Origin: Streptomyces nigrescens
GTDB taxonomy: Bacteria > Actinomycetota > Actinomycetes > Streptomycetales > Streptomycetaceae
Reading direction: 5' to 3'
NCBI GenBank assembly: GCA_024349765.1
Contig: AP026073.1
Coordinates: 8,184,001-8,248,000, forward strand
Length of the DNA stretch: 64,000 bases
Position 1 is the first letter of the stretch. Each line of letters begins with the position of its first letter. The position numbers and the translations under genes are program-made. This document shows positions 1 to 17,026 of this stretch, in pieces. The notes beneath the pieces were generated by a model. That model did no database searches, was not told the origin of the DNA, and was given only the letters and a program-made list of their open reading frames with translations.

Positions 1-137
1 GCCTCAACGTGGAGGTGCTGTCCTCGGACGGCATGTCCATCGAGATGCGCGACACCGACGAGGACGTCTTCCGCGCTGCGGAGGAGCTCGGCATCGACCT
101 GTCCCGGCGCGAGCCGAGCAGCGTCGAAGAGGTCTGA
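1..137 (+). CDS. rpoB: RNA polymerase beta subunit, C-terminal end (partial)
   Basis: This is the last 45 codons of rpoB; the gene starts outside the window. The reading frame begins at base 3 and stops with TGA at 135-137. It encodes the acidic tail of the beta subunit, with [10 protein letters not shown] early and SVEEV at the end, typical of actinobacterial RpoB. rpoC follows 97 bp downstream in the same direction, the universal rpoB-rpoC order. The call rests on the tail sequence and on the intact rpoC next to it. Confidence 0.93.
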   Translation, partial: LNVEVLSSDGMSIEMRDTDEDVFRAAEELGIDLSRREPSSVEEV

Positions 138-234
138 CGGGTCTGGCCGGGAGCTTCTGCCCAAGAAGTTCCCGGCCCCGCCCCGGACCCCGTACAGACC
201 ATCTAGATACGACCCTGAGAGGGATTGACGCATA

Positions 235-4134
<3,900 letters not shown>

Positions 4135-4156
4135 TCCTGGTCCGTACACCGTCCAC

Positions 4157-4186
4157 AGGGCGGCCATCCTCCGGGGTGGCCGCCCT
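4157..4186 (+). terminator. rpoBC terminator hairpin
   Basis: A perfect 10-bp inverted repeat (AGGGCGGCCA / TGGCCGCCCT) with a 10-nt loop begins 22 nt after the rpoC stop. It lacks a U-tract, as is usual in Streptomyces. It probably ends the rpoBC transcript. Confidence 0.8.
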
Positions 4187-4282
4187 GCGGCATTGGGGGC
4201 CGTGCGGGGGAACTTGTCCCCCCATCCCTGCGTCTGTGATGAGAAGATGGGGAGAACTGTCGAGCGGGGGGAGGGTCGCGAC

Positions 4283-4822
4283 GTGGCATTCCAGCCGTGG
4301 CAGGGTGGACAGCCCGCGCAGCCGTGGAATCAGGTGCCTGCCATGCGTGCCTCGCACGCCGATCGTGAGCGGGCGGTCGATGTGCTCAAGGCGGGGTTCG
4401 CCGAGGGGCGGTTGTCGCAGAACGAGTACGAGCAGCGGCTGACCCGCGCCTACCAGGCGCAGACCCACGCCGAGCTGCAGATGCTGGTCTCGGACCTGCC
4501 GATGGGGCCGGTGCCGCAGGCGCAGTTCGTACCGCAGCGGCCGGTGCCGGCGACGTTCCTGCCGATGCAGATGCCGCCGCCGGTGACGACGAACAGCTCG
4601 GCGACGGGCGCGCTGGTCTGCGGCCTCATGACGCCGGTGACCTGGGGGCTGACCGCGATCCCGGCGGTGATCCTGGGACACAAGGCGCGCGCCGAGATCC
4701 GCCGCACCGGAGAGCGCGGGGACGGGCAGGCCATCACCGGTCTGGTGTTGGGCTGGCTGGCGATCGGGGGCTGGTCGCTGATGTTCCTGGTGTGGATCCT
4801 GCTCGCGGCGGTCAACCTCTGA
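4283..4822 (+). CDS. DUF1707 and DUF4190 domain membrane protein
   Basis: A 179-aa protein of unknown function. Residues from about 18 to 63 form the short helical DUF1707 (SHOCT-like) domain, with MRASHADRERAVDVLKAGF and RLSQNEYEQRL. A Pro/Gln/Met-rich linker follows, then a DUF4190 region with two membrane helices (ALVCGLMTPVTWGLTAIPAV and GLVLGWLAIGGWSLMFLVWI) joined by a basic loop containing GHKARAEIRRTG. The GTG at 4283 is chosen because GGGGGGAGGG lies just upstream; the frame stays open to 4193. The gene sits alone between the rpoBC and str operons. The DUF1707 domain probably mediates protein contacts on the cytoplasmic side, but no function is established. Confidence 0.8.
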   Translation: MAFQPWQGGQPAQPWNQVPAMRASHADRERAVDVLKAGFAEGRLSQNEYEQRLTRAYQAQTHAELQMLVSDLPMGPVPQAQFVPQRPVPATFLPMQMPPPVTTNSSATGALVCGLMTPVTWGLTAIPAVILGHKARAEIRRTGERGDGQAITGLVLGWLAIGGWSLMFLVWILLAAVNL

Positions 4823-4928
4823 CCCGTGTTGCGGCGGCGTTGCGCCTTCTTCCGTACGGGCCGCTCGCGCACTACGGTGGCGGCAGCGCCGTGACGAGTC
4901 CGGCGTGTCCTTCGCGTGTGCATTTGTT

Positions 4929-4957
4929 TTGACCGCAGCCAATGCGGTAGGTACGCT
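4929..4957 (+). promoter_or_regulatory. str operon (rpsL) promoter
   Basis: TTGACC at 4929-4934 and TACGCT at 4952-4957 are 17 bp apart, a good match to the vegetative HrdB consensus. It lies about 220 bp before rpsL, so a long structured leader is predicted. The rest of the 355-bp gap 4823-5177 holds no gene that can be supported. Confidence 0.7.
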
Positions 4958-5100
4958 CTGACCTTGTGCCTGGGGTGTCCCTGGGCTGCCGTGCGCGCAA
5001 TCTCCCAAGCCACCGGCCGGGAGGCCACCAGCACGGAAGCCGGGTCTCGACACCGCAATCTGCCGCCTTCCCGTTCCAGCGGGAATCGGACTGCAGTATT

Positions 5101-5125
5101 CGACACACCCGACCGCGTGGGTCGG
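5101..5125 (+). promoter_or_regulatory. Leader hairpin of the str operon, shared with the S10 operon
   Basis: A 25-nt segment with CCCGACC / GGTCGGG arms and a short loop, 52 nt before the rpsL start. A copy differing at one base lies in the rpsJ leader at 9882-9906. The hairpin is seen; a regulatory role is inferred. Confidence 0.55.
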
Positions 5126-5177
5126 GAGCGTTCCAGGTTAGCTTTACCGAGACTGGCACACAGAAACCGGAGAAACG

Positions 5178-5549
5178 GTGCCTACGATCCAGCAGCTGGT
5201 CCGCAAGGGCCGGCAGGACAAGGTCGAGAAGAACAAGACGCCCGCACTCGAGGGTTCCCCCCAGCGCCGCGGCGTCTGCACGCGTGTTTTCACCACCACC
5301 CCGAAGAAGCCGAACTCGGCCCTGCGTAAGGTCGCGCGTGTGCGTCTGACCAGCGGGATCGAGGTCACCGCTTACATTCCGGGTGAGGGCCACAACCTCC
5401 AGGAGCACTCGATCGTGCTCGTGCGTGGCGGCCGTGTGAAGGACCTGCCGGGTGTTCGGTACAAGATCATCCGCGGCTCCCTCGACACGCAGGGCGTCAA
5501 GAACCGCAAGCAGGCTCGCAGCCGCTACGGCGCCAAGAAGGAGAAGTAA
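5178..5549 (+). CDS. rpsL: 30S ribosomal protein S12
   Basis: Decoding-centre protein of the small subunit, 123 aa, the usual length. The conserved [15 protein letters not shown] segment and the PGVRYK loop are present. Positions linked to streptomycin resistance are wild type (K43, K88, P91), so the allele should be streptomycin-sensitive. The start is GTG at 5178 with a GGAGA ribosome site 6-8 nt upstream. It is the first gene of the str operon and its 3' end carries the rpsG ribosome site. Confidence 0.99.
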   Translation: MPTIQQLVRKGRQDKVEKNKTPALEGSPQRRGVCTRVFTTTPKKPNSALRKVARVRLTSGIEVTAYIPGEGHNLQEHSIVLVRGGRVKDLPGVRYKIIRGSLDTQGVKNRKQARSRYGAKKEK

Positions 5550-5551
5550 GA

Positions 5552-6022
5552 ATGCCTCGTAAGGGCCCCGCCCCGAAGCGCCCGGTCATCATCGACCCGG
5601 TCTACGGTTCTCCTCTGGTGACCTCCCTCATCAACAAGGTGCTGCTGAACGGAAAGCGCTCCACCGCCGAGCGCATCGTTTACGGCGCCATGGAGGGGCT
5701 GCGCGAGAAGACCGGCAACGACCCGGTCATCACCCTCAAGCGCGCGCTCGAGAACATCAAGCCGACCCTCGAGGTCAAGTCCCGCCGCGTCGGTGGCGCG
5801 ACCTACCAGGTCCCGGTCGAGGTCAAGCCCGGCCGTGCCGCCACCCTCTCGCTCCGCTGGCTCGTGGGCTACTCGCGCGCCCGTCGCGAGAAGACCATGA
5901 CCGAGCGCCTCATGAACGAACTGCTGGACGCCTCCAACGGCCTCGGCGCTTCGGTCAAGAAGCGTGAGGACACGCACAAGATGGCCGAGTCCAACAAGGC
6001 CTTCGCGCACTACCGCTGGTAG
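5552..6022 (+). CDS. rpsG: 30S ribosomal protein S7
   Basis: Primary 16S rRNA-binding protein that nucleates the 30S head, 156 aa. The N-terminus [20 protein letters not shown] and the [19 protein letters not shown] helix are typical. It starts 2 bp after the rpsL stop, so it is translationally coupled; its AAGAAGGAGA ribosome site is the last codons of rpsL. Confidence 0.99.
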   Translation: MPRKGPAPKRPVIIDPVYGSPLVTSLINKVLLNGKRSTAERIVYGAMEGLREKTGNDPVITLKRALENIKPTLEVKSRRVGGATYQVPVEVKPGRAATLSLRWLVGYSRARREKTMTERLMNELLDASNGLGASVKKREDTHKMAESNKAFAHYRW

Positions 6023-6061
6023 TCGCAACCCACATCGAGACCGAGAGAAGATTGAGCCACT

Positions 6062-8182
<2,121 letters not shown>

Positions 8183-8205
8183 CTCCGGTCCCGTAAGAAC
8201 CGGAG
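8183..8205 (+). terminator. Weak hairpin after fusA
   Basis: CTCCGGT and ACCGGAG arms (7 bp) surround a 9-nt loop directly after the fusA stop. It may attenuate read-through into tuf. A perfect TTGACA at 8223-8228 follows, but its best partner TAATCC is only 14 bp away, so a separate tuf promoter is only possible. Confidence 0.35.
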
Positions 8206-8348
8206 CGCAACACGCTTTAGGCTTGACACCGTCTGAGGGGGGTAATCCCCGCAAACCGTGAGGATTGCCCCCGTCAGCCGGCACCCCAGCAAAGATCACC
8301 TGGCGCCGATGAGTAAGGCGTACAGAACCACTCCACAGGAGGACCCCA

Positions 8349-9542
<1,194 letters not shown>

Positions 9543-9580
9543 GACGATCCGCTCGACCTGGTAGCTCTCCGGAGCACTCC

Positions 9581-9618
9581 AAGGAGCCCCGCCCACCGCA
9601 AGGTGGGCGGGGCTCCTT
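9581..9618 (+). terminator. str operon terminator
   Basis: A perfect 17-bp stem with a GCAA tetraloop, 38 nt after the tuf stop. One of the strongest hairpins in the window. Confidence 0.92.
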
Positions 9619-9634
9619 GACAGTTGGGGGTCGA

Positions 9635-9665
9635 TTGGCCTTGGGTGCCGGGCGTATGGCACACT
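9635..9665 (+). promoter_or_regulatory. Possible S10 operon promoter
   Basis: TTGGCC at 9635-9640 and CACACT at 9660-9665 with a 19-bp spacer; the match is weak. The leader to rpsJ would be about 300 nt. The 424-bp gap 9543-9966 otherwise holds the tuf terminator, small GC-rich inverted repeats and the shared leader hairpin. Confidence 0.3.
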
Positions 9666-9881
9666 GTCCAGGTTGCTCGGTTGAGTGCCGATGCTGCGCG
9701 CCTCCCGCCGGGAGGACCGGAAGCGAGTCCCAGGTATTCGTCGTCCCTTCTCAGGGCCGGAAATACGGGAATCTTCCGGGAAGCGTCAGCGGGGTGCCTC
9801 GGCCAGGCGCCCGGTGGGTGTCCTTCCCCCGCCTCCTCCTTCTTGAGGGATCTTCCGTGCGGAGATTTACGAGAAGGGGTG

Positions 9882-9906
9882 CGACACGCCCGACCGCGTG
9901 GGTCGG
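9882..9906 (+). promoter_or_regulatory. Leader hairpin of the S10 operon, shared with the str operon
   Basis: 24 of 25 bases match 5101-5125. The CCGACC / GGTCGG stem lies 60 nt before the rpsJ start. Repetition in two ribosomal operon leaders suggests a common regulator or processing signal (inference). Confidence 0.55.
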
Positions 9907-9966
9907 AGAAGGACGCGAACCTGCCGGGTCCCAGAGCGTTACGAGAGACAGGACTACGAAGTAGCC

Positions 9967-10275
9967 ATGGCGGGACAGAAGATCCGCATCCGGCTCAAGG
10001 CCTACGACCACGAGGTCATCGACTCCTCGGCGAAGAAGATCGTCGAGACGGTGACCCGCACTGGTGCGTCGGTCGCGGGCCCGGTGCCGCTGCCCACTGA
10101 AAAGAACGTGTACTGCGTCATCAAGTCGCCGCACAAGTACAAGGACTCGCGCGAGCACTTCGAGATGCGCACGCACAAGCGCCTGATCGACATCCTCGAC
10201 CCGACGCCGAAGACCGTTGACTCCCTGATGCGACTCGACCTCCCGGCCGGTGTCGACATCGAGATCAAGCTCTGA
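9967..10275 (+). CDS. rpsJ: 30S ribosomal protein S10
   Basis: Small-subunit head protein, also the NusE antitermination factor, 102 aa. [19 protein letters not shown] at the start and DIEIKL at the end are typical. The frame is open upstream, but the ATG at 9967 gives the family length. First gene of the S10 operon. Confidence 0.99.
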   Translation: MAGQKIRIRLKAYDHEVIDSSAKKIVETVTRTGASVAGPVPLPTEKNVYCVIKSPHKYKDSREHFEMRTHKRLIDILDPTPKTVDSLMRLDLPAGVDIEIKL

Positions 10276-10293
10276 GGGTCGGTGATCTGAGAG

Positions 10294-10938
10294 ATGGCTA
10301 AGCAGATCAAGGGCATCCTGGGCGAGAAGCTCGGTATGACGCAGGTGTGGGACGAGAACAACCGTGTTGTTCCGGTCACCGTCGTCAAGGCCGGGCCCTG
10401 TGTCGTTACCCAGGTGCGCACCAATGACCAGGACGGTTACGACTCCGTCCAGATCGCCTTCGGCGAGATCGACCCGCGCAAGGTGAACAAGCCCCTCAAG
10501 GGCCACTTCGCGAAGGCCGACGTCACCCCCCGCCGTCACCTCGTCGAGGTCCGTACTCCCGACGCCGGTGAGTACACCCTCGGCCAGGAGCTGACCGCTG
10601 AGACCTTCGAGTCCGGCGTCAAGGTGGACGTGACCGGCAAGAGCAAGGGCAAGGGCTTCGCCGGTGTCATGAAGCGTCACGGCTTCGGCGGCGGCAAGGC
10701 CTCGCACGGTGCCCACCGCGTGCACCGCAAGCCGGGCTCCATCGGTGGCTGCGCCACCCCGGGCCGCGTGTTCAAGGGCATGCGGATGGCCGGCCGTATG
10801 GGCAATGAGCGGGTCACCACCCAGAACCTGACCGTCCACGCCGTTGACGCGGAGAAGGGTCTGCTGCTCATCAAGGGCGCAGTTCCTGGTCCGAACGGCG
10901 GCCTCGTCCTGGTCCGTACCGCGGCCAAGGGGGCCTGA
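10294..10938 (+). CDS. rplC: 50S ribosomal protein L3
   Basis: Early 23S-binding protein near the peptidyl transferase centre, 214 aa. It has the [15 protein letters not shown] start, the central [21 protein letters not shown] loop and the [16 protein letters not shown] segment. It follows rpsJ by 18 bp in the S10 operon. Confidence 0.99.
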   Translation: MAKQIKGILGEKLGMTQVWDENNRVVPVTVVKAGPCVVTQVRTNDQDGYDSVQIAFGEIDPRKVNKPLKGHFAKADVTPRRHLVEVRTPDAGEYTLGQELTAETFESGVKVDVTGKSKGKGFAGVMKRHGFGGGKASHGAHRVHRKPGSIGGCATPGRVFKGMRMAGRMGNERVTTQNLTVHAVDAEKGLLLIKGAVPGPNGGLVLVRTAAKGA

Positions 10939-10946
10939 GGTAACCG

Positions 10947-11600
10947 ATGAGCACCATTGACATCCTTTCGCCTGCTGGCGACAAGGCCGGGTCCGTCGAG
11001 CTCCCCGCGGAGATCTTCGACGCCAAGGTCAGCGTTCCGCTGATCCACCAGGTCGTTGTTGCGCAGCTGGCCGCGGCCCGTCAGGGCACGCACAAGACCA
11101 AGACCCGCGGCGAGGTCCGCGGCGGTGGCAAGAAGCCTTACCGCCAGAAGGGCACCGGCCGCGCGCGCCAGGGTTCGACCCGTGCGCCGCAGTTCGCCGG
11201 CGGTGGCGTCGTCCACGGCCCCGTGCCGCGTGACTACAGCCAGCGGACCCCGAAGAAGATGAAGGCCGCCGCGCTGCGCGGTGCCCTCACCGACCGGGCC
11301 CGCAACAGCCGCATCCACGTCGTTTCCGGCGTGGTCGAGGGCGCGGTTTCCACCAAGGCCGCCAAGGCGCTTCTCGGCAAGGTCAGCGAGCGCAAGAACG
11401 TGCTCCTGGTCGCCGAGCGCAGCGACGAGGCCGCGTGGCTGTCCGCCCGCAACCTGCCCCAGGTTCACATCCTGGAGCCGGGCCAGCTGAACACGTACGA
11501 CGTGCTCGTCTCCGACGACGTGGTCTTCACCAAGGCCGCCTTCGAGTCCTTCGTGTCCGGCCCCAAGGCCAACGCTGAGACCGAAGGGAGCGACGCCTGA
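10947..11600 (+). CDS. rplD: 50S ribosomal protein L4
   Basis: Exit-tunnel protein, 217 aa. The basic extended loop ([18 protein letters not shown], then STRAPQF) that lines the tunnel is intact, without changes expected of macrolide resistance. The stop overlaps the rplW start in TGATG, indicating coupling. In some bacteria L4 represses its own S10 operon; that is not shown here. Confidence 0.99.
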   Translation: MSTIDILSPAGDKAGSVELPAEIFDAKVSVPLIHQVVVAQLAAARQGTHKTKTRGEVRGGGKKPYRQKGTGRARQGSTRAPQFAGGGVVHGPVPRDYSQRTPKKMKAAALRGALTDRARNSRIHVVSGVVEGAVSTKAAKALLGKVSERKNVLLVAERSDEAAWLSARNLPQVHILEPGQLNTYDVLVSDDVVFTKAAFESFVSGPKANAETEGSDA

Positions 11601-11923
11601 TGACTGAGGCCGTCGTCACCAGCAAGACCTTCACGGACCCGCGTGACATTCTCGTCAAGCCGGTGGTTTCCGAGAAGAGCTACGCGCTGCTGGACGAGAA
11701 CAAGTACACGTTCGTCGTCGACCCGCGTGCCAACAAGACCCAGATCAAGCAGGCCGTCGAGGCGGTCTTCTCGGTCAAGGTCACCGGGGTCAACACGATC
11801 AACCGGCAGGGCAAGCGCAAGCGCACCCGCACCGGTTACGGCAAGCGCGCCAACACCAAGCGCGCCATCGTGACCCTCGCCGAGGGCGACCGTATCGACA
11901 TCTTCGGCGGCCCGGTCTCCTAA
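11600..11923 (+). CDS. rplW: 50S ribosomal protein L23
   Basis: Tunnel-exit protein and docking site for trigger factor and SRP, 107 aa. The [15 protein letters not shown] start and the [17 protein letters not shown] helix are typical. The start overlaps the rplD stop by one base. Confidence 0.99.
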   Translation: MTEAVVTSKTFTDPRDILVKPVVSEKSYALLDENKYTFVVDPRANKTQIKQAVEAVFSVKVTGVNTINRQGKRKRTRTGYGKRANTKRAIVTLAEGDRIDIFGGPVS

Positions 11924-11962
11924 CGGAGTCCGAGTCGTCCGGAATCGGACGAGGACTGAGAA

Positions 11963-12799
11963 ATGGGTATCCGCAAGTACAAGCCGACGACCCCGGGCCG
12001 TCGTGGCTCCAGCGTCGCCGACTTTGTCGAGATCACGCGGTCCACGCCGGAGAAGTCGCTGGTCCGCCCGCTGCACAGCAAGGGCGGCCGTAACAACGCC
12101 GGTCGTGTGACCGTTCGCCACCAGGGCGGTGGCCACAAGCGCGCCTACCGCGTGATCGACTTCCGTCGTCACGACAAGGACGGCGTGCCGGCCAAGGTCG
12201 CGCACATCGAGTACGACCCGAACCGCACCGCGCGCATCGCGCTGCTGCACTACGCAGACGGCGAGAAGCGCTACATCATCGCGCCCCGTGGCCTGGCCCA
12301 GGGTGCTCGGATTGAGAACGGCCCTGGCGCCGACATCAAGCCGGGCAACAACCTGCCGCTGCGCCACATCCCCGTGGGTACGACGATCCACGCGATCGAG
12401 CTGCGTCCGGGCGGCGGTGCGAAGTTCGCCCGCTCGGCCGGTGCCTCCGTGCAGCTGCTGGCGAAGGAGGGCGCGATGGCCCACCTTCGTATGCCGTCCG
12501 GTGAGATCCGCCTGGTCGACGTGCGCTGCCGCGCCACCGTCGGCGAGGTCGGCAACGCCGAGCAGTCGAACATCAACTGGGGCAAGGCCGGCCGTATGCG
12601 CTGGAAGGGCGTCCGCCCGACCGTGCGTGGTGTCGTGATGAACCCGGTCGACCACCCGCACGGTGGTGGTGAGGGCAAGACCTCCGGTGGTCGCCACCCG
12701 GTCTCGCCCTGGGGCCAGAAGGAGGGTCGTACTCGCTCGCCGAAGAAGGCCAGCAACAAGTACATCGTCCGCCGCCGCAAGACGAACAAGAAGCGCTAG
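11963..12799 (+). CDS. rplB: 50S ribosomal protein L2
   Basis: Large-subunit protein required for subunit joining and peptidyl transfer, 278 aa. The conserved [12 protein letters not shown] motif is present near residue 230. A 7-bp hairpin at 11935-11952 (TCGTCCG / CGGACGA, loop GAAT) ends next to the GAGGA ribosome site, so it could modulate initiation (inference). Confidence 0.99.
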   Translation: MGIRKYKPTTPGRRGSSVADFVEITRSTPEKSLVRPLHSKGGRNNAGRVTVRHQGGGHKRAYRVIDFRRHDKDGVPAKVAHIEYDPNRTARIALLHYADGEKRYIIAPRGLAQGARIENGPGADIKPGNNLPLRHIPVGTTIHAIELRPGGGAKFARSAGASVQLLAKEGAMAHLRMPSGEIRLVDVRCRATVGEVGNAEQSNINWGKAGRMRWKGVRPTVRGVVMNPVDHPHGGGEGKTSGGRHPVSPWGQKEGRTRSPKKASNKYIVRRRKTNKKR

Positions 12800-12811
12800 G
12801 AGCGGGTTTAG

Positions 12812-13093
12812 ATGCCGCGCAGTCTCAAGAAGGGGCCCTTCGTCGACGACCACCTCGCCAAGAAGGTGGATGGTCAGAACGATGCTGGCACCAAGAACGT
12901 CATCAAGACCTGGTCCCGCCGCTCCATGATCGTCCCGGCCATGCTCGGCCACACGATCGCGGTGCACGACGGCCGCAAGCACGTCCCGGTGTTCGTCACC
13001 GAGTCGATGGTCGGCCACAAGCTCGGCGAGTTTGCGCCGACCCGCACCTTCCGCGGCCACGAGAAGGACGACCGCAAGTCGCGTCGTCGCTGA
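12812..13093 (+). CDS. rpsS: 30S ribosomal protein S19
   Basis: 30S head protein near the A-site finger, 93 aa. [19 protein letters not shown] and the [23 protein letters not shown] core are diagnostic; the latter spans more than one conserved strand. It lies 12 bp after rplB. Confidence 0.98.
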   Translation: MPRSLKKGPFVDDHLAKKVDGQNDAGTKNVIKTWSRRSMIVPAMLGHTIAVHDGRKHVPVFVTESMVGHKLGEFAPTRTFRGHEKDDRKSRRR

Positions 13094-13137
13094 TCGACCG
13101 GAGTGCGAAGACTATGACTGACACCGAAGGGACAACC

Positions 13138-13485
13138 ATGGAAGCCAGGGCCCAGGCGCGGTACATCCGCGTCACGCCCATGAAGGCCCGCCGCGTGGTG
13201 GACCTTATCCGTGGCATGGATGCCACGGAGGCTCAGGCGGTCCTGCGTTTCGCCCCGCAGGCCGCGAGCGTGCCGGTGGGCAAGGTGCTGGACAGCGCCA
13301 TTGCCAACGCCGCGCACAACTACGACCACACGGACGCCTCCACGCTGGTTATCAGCGAGGCGTACGTCGACGAGGGTCCGACCCTGAAGCGGTTCCGTCC
13401 GCGTGCCCAGGGCCGTGCCTACCGGATCCGCAAGCGGACCAGCCACATCACCGTGGTCGTCAGCAGCAAGGAAGGAACCCGGTAA
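13138..13485 (+). CDS. rplV: 50S ribosomal protein L22
   Basis: Exit-tunnel protein, 115 aa from this start ([19 protein letters not shown]), the usual streptomycete length. GAAGGGA lies just upstream. An in-frame ATG at 13114 would add eight residues and cannot be excluded. The tunnel hairpin region ending [19 protein letters not shown] is intact. The stop overlaps the rpsC start (TAATG). Confidence 0.96.
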   Translation: MEARAQARYIRVTPMKARRVVDLIRGMDATEAQAVLRFAPQAASVPVGKVLDSAIANAAHNYDHTDASTLVISEAYVDEGPTLKRFRPRAQGRAYRIRKRTSHITVVVSSKEGTR

Positions 13486-14303
13486 TGGGCCAGAAGGTAA
13501 ACCCGCACGGGTTCCGGCTCGGCGTCACGACGGACTTCAAGTCCCGCTGGTACGCCGACAAGCTGTACAAGGACTACGTCAAGGAAGACGTCGCCATTCG
13601 TCGCATGATGACGAAGGGCATGGAGCGCGCCGGTATCTCCAAGGTGGAGATCGAGCGCACCCGTGAGCGCGTCCGCGTTGACATCCACACCGCTCGCCCG
13701 GGCATCGTCATCGGCCGCCGCGGCGCCGAGGCCGACCGCATCCGCGGTGAGCTCGAGAAGCTGACCGGCAAGCAGGTCCAGCTGAACATCCTCGAGGTCA
13801 AGAACCCCGAGACCGATGCTCAGCTCGTGGCCCAGGCCGTCGCCGAGCAGCTGTCCTCCCGCGTCTCCTTCCGTCGCGCCATGCGTAAGAGCATGCAGTC
13901 GACGATGAAGGCCGGCGCCAAGGGCATCAAGATCCAGTGCGGTGGCCGTCTCGGCGGCGCCGAGATGTCCCGCTCGGAGTTCTACCGCGAGGGCCGTGTG
14001 CCCCTGCACACCCTCCGTGCGAACGTCGACTACGGCTTCTTCGAGGCCAAGACCACCTTCGGCCGCATCGGCGTGAAGGTCTGGATCTACAAGGGCGACG
14101 TCAAGAACATCGCCGAGGTGCGCGCCGAGAACGCCGCGGCCCGTGCGGGCAACCGCCCGGCCCGTGGTGGCAACGACCGTCCGCGTCGCGGTGGCGAGCG
14201 CGGCGGCCGCGGCCGCAAGCCGCAGCAGACCGCCGCTGCCGAGGCCCCCAAGGCCGAGGCCGCTGCCGCTGCTCCGGCGGAGACCCCCGGAACGGAGGCC
14301 TGA
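13485..14303 (+). CDS. rpsC: 30S ribosomal protein S3
   Basis: mRNA-entry protein with helicase activity, 272 aa. The KH domain carries [21 protein letters not shown]. The C-terminal 55 or so residues form an Arg/Gly-rich then Ala/Pro/Glu-rich tail, giving a length above E. coli S3 (233 aa), as in other streptomycetes. Coupled to rplV by a one-base overlap. Confidence 0.99.
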   Translation: MGQKVNPHGFRLGVTTDFKSRWYADKLYKDYVKEDVAIRRMMTKGMERAGISKVEIERTRERVRVDIHTARPGIVIGRRGAEADRIRGELEKLTGKQVQLNILEVKNPETDAQLVAQAVAEQLSSRVSFRRAMRKSMQSTMKAGAKGIKIQCGGRLGGAEMSRSEFYREGRVPLHTLRANVDYGFFEAKTTFGRIGVKVWIYKGDVKNIAEVRAENAAARAGNRPARGGNDRPRRGGERGGRGRKPQQTAAAEAPKAEAAAAAPAETPGTEA

Positions 14304-14308
14304 CCGAC

Positions 14309-14728
14309 ATGCTGATCCCTCGCAGGGTCAAGCACCGCAAGCAGCACCACCCGAAGCGCAACGGCATGGCCAAGGGTGGCACCGAGCTGGCCTTCGGTGA
14401 GTACGGAATCCAGGCCGTCACCCCGGCCTACGTGACGAACCGTCAGATCGAGTCCGCTCGTATCGCGATGACCCGTCACATCAAGCGTGGCGGCAAGGTC
14501 TGGATCAACATCTACCCGGACCGCCCGCTGACGAAGAAGCCTGCCGAGACCCGCATGGGTTCCGGTAAGGGTTCCCCGGAGTGGTGGGTCGCGAACGTCA
14601 AGCCCGGTCGGGTGATGTTCGAGCTGTCCTTCCCGAACGAGAAGGTTGCTAAGGAGGCGCTGACCCGCGCCGCCCACAAGCTTCCGATGAAGTGCCGCAT
14701 CGTTCGGCGCGAGGCAGGTGAATCGTGA
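14309..14728 (+). CDS. rplP: 50S ribosomal protein L16
   Basis: Large-subunit protein that organises the A-site region, 139 aa. It begins [19 protein letters not shown], with [19 protein letters not shown] in the middle, which is diagnostic. The ATG at 14309 lies 5 bp after rpsC with GGAGG upstream. Confidence 0.99.
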   Translation: MLIPRRVKHRKQHHPKRNGMAKGGTELAFGEYGIQAVTPAYVTNRQIESARIAMTRHIKRGGKVWINIYPDRPLTKKPAETRMGSGKGSPEWWVANVKPGRVMFELSFPNEKVAKEALTRAAHKLPMKCRIVRREAGES

Positions 14729-14952
14729 TGTCGGCCGTTACCAAGGCGTCCGAGCTGCGCGAGCTGAACAACGAGGACCTCGTTGCGAAGCTCCGTGAGG
14801 CCAAGGAAGAGCTGTTCAACCTCCGCTTCCAGGCGGCGACCGGACAGCTCGAGAACCACGGCCGGCTGAAGGCCGTCCGGAAGGACATCGCCCGGATCTA
14901 CACCCTGATGCGGGAGCGCGAGCTCGGCATCGAGACGGTGGAGAGCGCCTGA
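14728..14952 (+). CDS. rpmC: 50S ribosomal protein L29
   Basis: Small two-helix protein near the tunnel exit, 74 aa. The ATG at 14728 overlaps the rplP stop in TGATG; a GTG three bases earlier is also possible. [22 protein letters not shown] carries the family signature across its two helices. Confidence 0.97.
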   Translation: MSAVTKASELRELNNEDLVAKLREAKEELFNLRFQAATGQLENHGRLKAVRKDIARIYTLMRERELGIETVESA

Positions 14953-15236
14953 TGAGCGAGAAGAATGTGACTGAGCAGAAGACCGAGCGCGGTTTCCGCA
15001 AGACCCGTGAGGGTCTGGTCGTCAGCGACAAGATGGACAAGACCGTCGTCGTCGCCGTCGAGGACCGCGTCAAGCACGCGCTGTACGGCAAGGTCATCCG
15101 CCGTACCAACAAGCTCAAGGCGCACGACGAGCAGAACGCTGCCGGTGTCGGCGACCGCGTCCTCCTGATGGAGACCCGGCCGCTGTCCGCCACCAAGCGC
15201 TGGCGCATCGTCGAGATCCTCGAGAAGGCCAAGTAA
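14952..15236 (+). CDS. rpsQ: 30S ribosomal protein S17
   Basis: Primary 16S-binding OB-fold protein, 94 aa. [20 protein letters not shown] and [19 protein letters not shown] are diagnostic. Last gene of the S10 operon; it overlaps rpmC by one base. Confidence 0.98.
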   Translation: MSEKNVTEQKTERGFRKTREGLVVSDKMDKTVVVAVEDRVKHALYGKVIRRTNKLKAHDEQNAAGVGDRVLLMETRPLSATKRWRIVEILEKAK

Positions 15237-15240
15237 TCCC

Positions 15241-15261
15241 TCCTAGGGGGACCCCCTAGGA
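15241..15261 (+). terminator. Hairpin at the S10-spc junction
   Basis: TCCTAGGGGG and CCCCCTAGGA are perfect inverted arms one base apart, 5 nt after the rpsQ stop. A second stem, GGCGAGAGGCG (15279-15289) with CGCTTCTCGCC (15301-15311), follows and contains one G-U pair. They may partly terminate the S10 transcript. Confidence 0.5.
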
Positions 15262-15340
15262 ACAGTTCCGCCAGGCTCGGCGAGAGGCGCGAAGCACTCG
15301 CGCTTCTCGCCGGGAACCGGCAGACATTCAGGAGATAGAC

Positions 15341-15709
15341 GTGATCCAGCAGGAGTCGCGACTGCGTGTCGCCGACAACACTGGTGCGAAGGAGATCCTT
15401 TGCATCCGTGTTCTCGGTGGTTCCGGTCGCCGCTACGCGGGCATCGGTGACGTCATCGTCGCCACCGTCAAGGATGCGATCCCCGGTGGCAACGTGAAGA
15501 AGGGTGACGTCGTCAAGGCGGTCATCGTTCGCACCGTCAAGGAGCGCCGCCGTCCGGACGGCTCGTACATCCGCTTCGACGAGAACGCGGCCGTCATCCT
15601 CAAGAACGATGGCGACCCCCGCGGCACCCGCATCTTCGGCCCCGTGGGCCGGGAACTGCGCGAGAAGAAGTTCATGAAGATCATCTCGCTCGCGCCGGAG
15701 GTGCTGTAA
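15341..15709 (+). CDS. rplN: 50S ribosomal protein L14
   Basis: Subunit-interface protein, 122 aa, usual length. [20 protein letters not shown] is the family start; the initiator is GTG with AGGAGA at 15330-15335. First gene of the spc block, after a 104-bp structured gap. Confidence 0.99.
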   Translation: MIQQESRLRVADNTGAKEILCIRVLGGSGRRYAGIGDVIVATVKDAIPGGNVKKGDVVKAVIVRTVKERRRPDGSYIRFDENAAVILKNDGDPRGTRIFGPVGRELREKKFMKIISLAPEVL

Positions 15710-15712
15710 CCG

Positions 15713-16036
15713 ATGAAGATCAAGAAGGGCGACCTGGTCCAGGTCATCACCGGTAAGGACAAGGGCAAGCAGGGCAAGGTCATCCAGGCCTTCCCCCGCG
15801 AGGACCGTGTTCTGGTCGAGGGTGTCAACCGGGTCAAGAAGCACACCAAGGCCGGACAGACCGCTCGTGGTTCGAAGACCGGCGGCATCGTGACCACCGA
15901 GGCCCCGATCCACGTGAGCAACGTTCAGCTCGTGGTGGAGAAGGACGGCAACAAGGTCGTCACCCGCGTCGGGTACCGCTTCGACGACGAGGGCAACAAG
16001 ATCCGCGTTGCCAAGCGGACCGGTGAGGACATCTGA
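15713..16036 (+). CDS. rplX: 50S ribosomal protein L24
   Basis: Assembly initiator protein, 107 aa. The KOW motif is [20 protein letters not shown] near the start. It begins 3 bp after rplN and overlaps rplE by one base. Confidence 0.98.
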   Translation: MKIKKGDLVQVITGKDKGKQGKVIQAFPREDRVLVEGVNRVKKHTKAGQTARGSKTGGIVTTEAPIHVSNVQLVVEKDGNKVVTRVGYRFDDEGNKIRVAKRTGEDI

Positions 16037-16596
16037 TGACTGCCACCACCAACGCGCCGCGTCTCAAGACGCGCTACCGCGAAGAGATCGCCGGGAAGCT
16101 GAAGGACGAGTTCTCCTTCGAGAACGTCATGCAGATCCCCGGTCTGACCAAGATCGTGGTCAACATGGGTGTGGGCGACGCCGCCCGCGACTCCAAGCTG
16201 ATCGAGGGCGCCATCCGCGACCTCACCACGATCACCGGCCAGAAGCCGGCCGTCACCAAGGCCCGTAAGTCCATCGCGCAGTTCAAGCTGCGTGAGGGCC
16301 AGCCGATCGGTGCCCACGTCACCCTCCGCGGTGACCGCATGTGGGAGTTCCTGGACCGTCTGCTGTCGCTCGCGCTCCCGCGCATCCGCGACTTCCGTGG
16401 TCTGTCCCCGAAGCAGTTCGACGGTCGGGGCAACTACACCTTCGGTCTCACGGAGCAGGTCATGTTCCACGAGATCGACCAGGACAAGATCGACCGTACC
16501 CGGGGTATGGACATCACCGTGGTCACCACGGCGACCAACGACGATGAGGGCCGCGCTCTCCTTCGTCACCTCGGCTTCCCGTTCAAGGAGGCGTGA
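16036..16596 (+). CDS. rplE: 50S ribosomal protein L5
   Basis: 5S rRNA-binding protein, 186 aa. The [16 protein letters not shown] and [20 protein letters not shown] segments are typical. Start overlaps the rplX stop. Confidence 0.99.
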   Translation: MTATTNAPRLKTRYREEIAGKLKDEFSFENVMQIPGLTKIVVNMGVGDAARDSKLIEGAIRDLTTITGQKPAVTKARKSIAQFKLREGQPIGAHVTLRGDRMWEFLDRLLSLALPRIRDFRGLSPKQFDGRGNYTFGLTEQVMFHEIDQDKIDRTRGMDITVVTTATNDDEGRALLRHLGFPFKEA

Positions 16597-16601
16597 GCGA
16601 G

Positions 16602-16787
16602 ATGGCGAAGAAGGCTCTGATTGCCAAGGCTGCTCGCAAGCCCAAGTTCGGTGTGCGCGCGTACACCCGCTGCCAGCGCTGCGGCCGTCCGCACTCCGTG
16701 TACCGCAAGTTCGGCCTGTGCCGCGTGTGCCTTCGTGAGATGGCTCACCGTGGCGAGCTGCCGGGCGTGACCAAGAGCTCCTGGTAA
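16602..16787 (+). CDS. rpsN: 30S ribosomal protein S14, zinc-binding type Z
   Basis: 61-aa short S14. Zinc ligands are C24, C27, C40 and C43 in CQRC...CRVC, so this is the zinc-dependent form. The ATG at 16602 gives the family length; an in-frame GTG at 16593 overlaps the end of rplE. No zinc-free paralogue lies in the window. Confidence 0.97.
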   Translation: MAKKALIAKAARKPKFGVRAYTRCQRCGRPHSVYRKFGLCRVCLREMAHRGELPGVTKSSW

Positions 16788-17026
16788 TCCCCCAGTTGGG
16801 ATTCCCCGGAGACTCTCGGTAAGCAGTCGGTCGGCGGGCACCTGCCCCCTTTTCTCGTAGGGTAGAGGGGTTTGGGTGTCCCGCCGCCCGAGACCGACCG
16901 CGGGCCGAGCCCGCATAACGTCGCTTACTACGCCGTAGGTCCCCGCGCCGCACCCGTCCCGACCTTGATCGGGGAGAGGGATGGCGCACATAGGAAACCC
17001 CGGCGAGAGAGGCCGAAGGCCAATTC

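Noticed and set aside
8223-8248. Separate tuf promoter with a perfect TTGACA
   Set aside because: The only -10-like partner is 14 bp away, too close; kept only as a possibility in the fusA-tuf entry.
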